From Flammeovirgaceae bacterium UBA6059 (GTDB lineage Bacteria; Bacteroidota; Bacteroidia; Cytophagales; Cyclobacteriaceae): DNA of 64,000 nucleotides. A program made the translations under genes and the position numbers. Location: the NCBI GenBank assembly GCA_002435755.1, contig DIYH01000040.1, positions 124,001 to 188,000 of the forward strand, written 5' to 3'. This document shows, piece after piece, positions 61,847 to 64,000 of the stretch; position 1 is the stretch's first letter; every line of letters starts with the position of its first letter. Under the pieces are notes generated by a model that saw only the letters and a list, made by a program, of their open reading frames with translations, did no database searches and was not told the DNA's origin.

Positions 61847-63844
61847 ATGAGCACTGCTGAACTCGACCTTCTCTCTAAAGTCAAATACTGTAACAGTTTG
61901 ACGGCTTATTCGCGACGAAAGACCCGTGTTGTAGACATTGGTGGTATACCGCTGGGGGGCGATAATCCTATCAGGGTACAGTCCATGACCACTGTAGATA
62001 CCATGGATACCATGGGGTCGGTGGATCAGGTGATAAGGATGGTGGATGCAGGGTGCGAGTACGTACGGATCACAGCTCCCAGCATCAAGGAAGCCCAAAA
62101 CCTTGAGGAGATCCGCAAAGAGCTTCGGACCAGAGGCTATGACGTACCTTTGATAGCTGATATCCACTTCACGCCCAATGCAGCTGAACTAGCTGCAAGA
62201 ATCGTTGAAAAGGTGAGGGTCAACCCCGGCAACTACGCAGATAAGAAGAAATTTGAGGTCATTGACTATACCGATGACTCGTATGCTGCTGAACTGGAAC
62301 GTATTCGAGAAAAGTTCATTCCGCTAGTCAAGATATGTAAAGAGTACGGTACTGCCATGCGGATCGGCACCAACCATGGTTCACTTTCCGATAGGATACT
62401 CAGCAGATATGGAGATACACCTCTCGGAATGGTTGAGTCTGCATTGGAGTTTTTGCGCATCTGTGAAGAACTCAACTACTACGATATCGTCCTGAGTATG
62501 AAAGCCAGTAATACCCAGGTAATGGTACAAGCGTATAGACTGCTGGTCCGGAAGCTTGATAAAGAAGGACTGCAACCCTATCCGCTGCATCTGGGCGTGA
62601 CTGAAGCAGGAGAGGGGGAAGATGGTCGTATCAAATCAGCAGTAGGGATCGGTACTTTGCTGGAAGATGGGCTTGGGGATACTGTCCGCGTATCTCTAAC
62701 AGAGGAACCGGAGTTTGAAGCCCCGGTAGCTCAGACCATGGTGGATAGATATAATGACAGAGCCGGACATGGCGAGATCAAGTCACTATATAGTATGCCC
62801 GTTGATCCATTCTCCTATCGGAAACGGATAACCCGAGAGACAGGAAACTTTGGAAAAGATAATGTACCGAGAGTAATTGCCGATATCTGTGGACTCAAGG
62901 ATCTCGAAATGAAGGACCTAAAAGGAGTAGGTCATTTTTATCTTCCGGCACTTGACAAGTGGAGTATGAATGACCTGGGATGTGATTATATCTATACCGG
63001 AGAACGGCCAGCACCTTTCATGTTACCTAATGGAGTGCGTGAGATCATGGATGCTGCAGTTTGGTCTGAGCATAAATCAGAGACGGCTTATCCTTTATTT
63101 ACAGTAGGAGAGTACCTATCGGAAATGGCCAAGCACGACAAACTCAATTTTGTATTGACTTCTTATCCAGAGTGGACGTTAGAATTGGCAAATGCGATCA
63201 GGACCGATAAAACACTTGTGTTGATCATAGAAACTTCTAATGCTCATGGATATGCAGAGTTGCGAAGGTTCATCTTTGAACTGATGGAGGAAGATATCAA
63301 CGTTCCTGTGATCATCAAGCGCAGTTACACAGGCTTGAGTGAAGATCAACTGCAGATCTATGCCAGCACAGATATAGGAGGACTGTTGATCGATGGTATG
63401 GGTGATGGTACGATGCTTGGTTTTGATCAACTGACTTTTAAGAATAAGCAAGAGCAGCTTGATACTCTCAAAAGCTACAACAGTACGGCATTTGGCATTT
63501 TGCAAGCTGCTCGTACCCGAATGACCAAGACTGAGTACATCTCCTGTCCTTCATGTGGTCGCACTTTGTTTGATCTGCAGGAGACCACTGCAATGATCAG
63601 GAAACGAACCGATCACCTCAAAGGGGTCAAGATCGGTATCATGGGTTGTATTGTTAATGGGCCGGGAGAGATGGCCGATGCGGATTACGGCTATGTAGGT
63701 TCTGGTAAGGGAAAAATCACCCTGTATCGAGGGCAAAATGTAGTGAAGCGTGCTGTACCATCTGAGCATGCTGTAGATGAGCTGATCGAATTGATCAAAG
63801 AAGATGGAAATTGGATAGCGCCAGTACAGGCAGAAAATGTGTAG
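61847..63844 (+). CDS. ispG: 4-hydroxy-3-methylbut-2-enyl diphosphate synthase (IspG/GcpE), large three-domain form
   Basis: The 665-residue enzyme of the MEP isoprenoid pathway has an N-terminal TIM barrel (IRVQSMTTVDT, VRVNPGNY) and a large inserted domain (about 280-540). The C-terminal [4Fe-4S] domain has Cys567 and Cys570 (SCPSCGR) and Cys601 (GCIVNGPGE), with the catalytic Glu in NGPGE. E. coli IspG is about 370 residues; the inserted form is known from plants, Chlamydia and Bacteroidota. It needs iron-sulfur clusters, which the SUF operon of this window could supply. Confidence 0.95.
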   Translation: MSTAELDLLSKVKYCNSLTAYSRRKTRVVDIGGIPLGGDNPIRVQSMTTVDTMDTMGSVDQVIRMVDAGCEYVRITAPSIKEAQNLEEIRKELRTRGYDVPLIADIHFTPNAAELAARIVEKVRVNPGNYADKKKFEVIDYTDDSYAAELERIREKFIPLVKICKEYGTAMRIGTNHGSLSDRILSRYGDTPLGMVESALEFLRICEELNYYDIVLSMKASNTQVMVQAYRLLVRKLDKEGLQPYPLHLGVTEAGEGEDGRIKSAVGIGTLLEDGLGDTVRVSLTEEPEFEAPVAQTMVDRYNDRAGHGEIKSLYSMPVDPFSYRKRITRETGNFGKDNVPRVIADICGLKDLEMKDLKGVGHFYLPALDKWSMNDLGCDYIYTGERPAPFMLPNGVREIMDAAVWSEHKSETAYPLFTVGEYLSEMAKHDKLNFVLTSYPEWTLELANAIRTDKTLVLIIETSNAHGYAELRRFIFELMEEDINVPVIIKRSYTGLSEDQLQIYASTDIGGLLIDGMGDGTMLGFDQLTFKNKQEQLDTLKSYNSTAFGILQAARTRMTKTEYISCPSCGRTLFDLQETTAMIRKRTDHLKGVKIGIMGCIVNGPGEMADADYGYVGSGKGKITLYRGQNVVKRAVPSEHAVDELIELIKEDGNWIAPVQAENV

Positions 63845-63847
63845 CAA

Positions 63848-64000
63848 ATGAGTGAAGAGCAGAAAGAGCAAGCCATCGAGCAAGAAAATAAAAGGACCGT
63901 GTCTCACTACTTCAATTTCGGTGAAGTCTTCGGCTATTACTTTCGCAAGAAAGACCCAAACCGTCCTAAAAACTTCAACCTGAAGATGATGCACGGTATC
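63848..64000 (+). CDS. DUF6728-like small protein, 5' part (runs off window)
   Basis: The ATG lies 3 nt after the ispG stop. The visible 51 residues read MSEEQKEQAIEQENKRT... then YFNFGEVFGYYFRKKDPNRPKNF, which resembles a small Bacteroidota family usually annotated DUF6728. No function is known. The close spacing suggests cotranscription with ispG. Confidence 0.6.
   Translation, partial: MSEEQKEQAIEQENKRTVSHYFNFGEVFGYYFRKKDPNRPKNFNLKMMHGI

Noticed and set aside
1..64000. CRISPR arrays, prophage, insertion sequences or secondary-metabolite clusters
   Set aside because: No regularly spaced repeats, transposase, integrase, phage structural gene, or NRPS/PKS gene was seen on either strand.

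Overview
The window is a chromosomal segment of a Bacteroidota bacterium, most likely an aerobic Cytophagales member. This rests on a complete alternative complex III plus caa3-type oxidase cluster, a TonB-dependent receptor with an STN domain, DUF3078 and other outer-membrane barrels, FtsX-like orphan permeases, a large plant/chlamydia-type IspG, few Shine-Dalgarno sequences and Bacteroidota-type promoters (TTTG - 19 nt - TAnnTTTG). The family cannot be fixed from the sequence alone.

Layout. 1-3.4 kb: end of an unknown gene, a DUF547 protein, then an APS-reductase-like protein, a MerB-fold protein and an NAD-dependent epimerase in one direction. 3.4-9.5 kb: a leftward SUF iron-sulfur operon (sufB-C-D-S-E-SufT-like) ending in a bacilliredoxin gene and an intrinsic terminator. 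9.7-12.3 kb: an Lrp/AsnC regulator, an unusual tRNA-like RNA with its own terminator, and a fatty acyl-CoA ligase. 12.4-23.7 kb: envelope and accessory metabolism (DUF3078 barrel, FtsX permease, sulfatase lipoprotein, fatty acid hydroxylase, PepSY protein, two-subunit molybdenum hydroxylase, DUF2306-like membrane protein). 23.7-28.7 kb: a REP-like inverted repeat, a secreted M28 peptidase, a Phd/VapC toxin-antitoxin pair whose operator covers the antitoxin start codon, a serine hydrolase lipoprotein and a LytTR membrane regulator. 28.8-34.6 kb: a leftward operon PadR / HAAS-like-TM-M23 peptidase / signal peptidase I / polysaccharide deacetylase, and a TonB receptor.

35.0-51.7 kb is the respiratory core: actABCDEF, coxB, coxA, ctaA, ctaB, two subunit III proteins, subunit IV, then an intrinsic terminator, a SCO-like protein that has lost its copper ligands, DUF420, a small CxxC membrane protein and DUF983. 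Quinol electrons pass through the Act complex to cytochrome c domains and on to the oxidase; CtaA and CtaB make its heme A. 51.7-58.8 kb: a very large NtrY-type histidine kinase coupled to a 1144-residue outer-membrane barrel. 58.8-64 kb: a membrane protein, an MlaFE-type lipid transporter pair, an SDR, IspG and the start of a DUF6728-like gene.

No CRISPR array, rRNA, canonical tRNA, transposase or phage gene was seen. The observations most worth a second look are the tRNA-like RNA at 10.3 kb, the ligand-less SCO paralogue, the PadR/HAAS/M23 operon, the giant kinase-barrel pair and the operator that embraces the antitoxin start codon.
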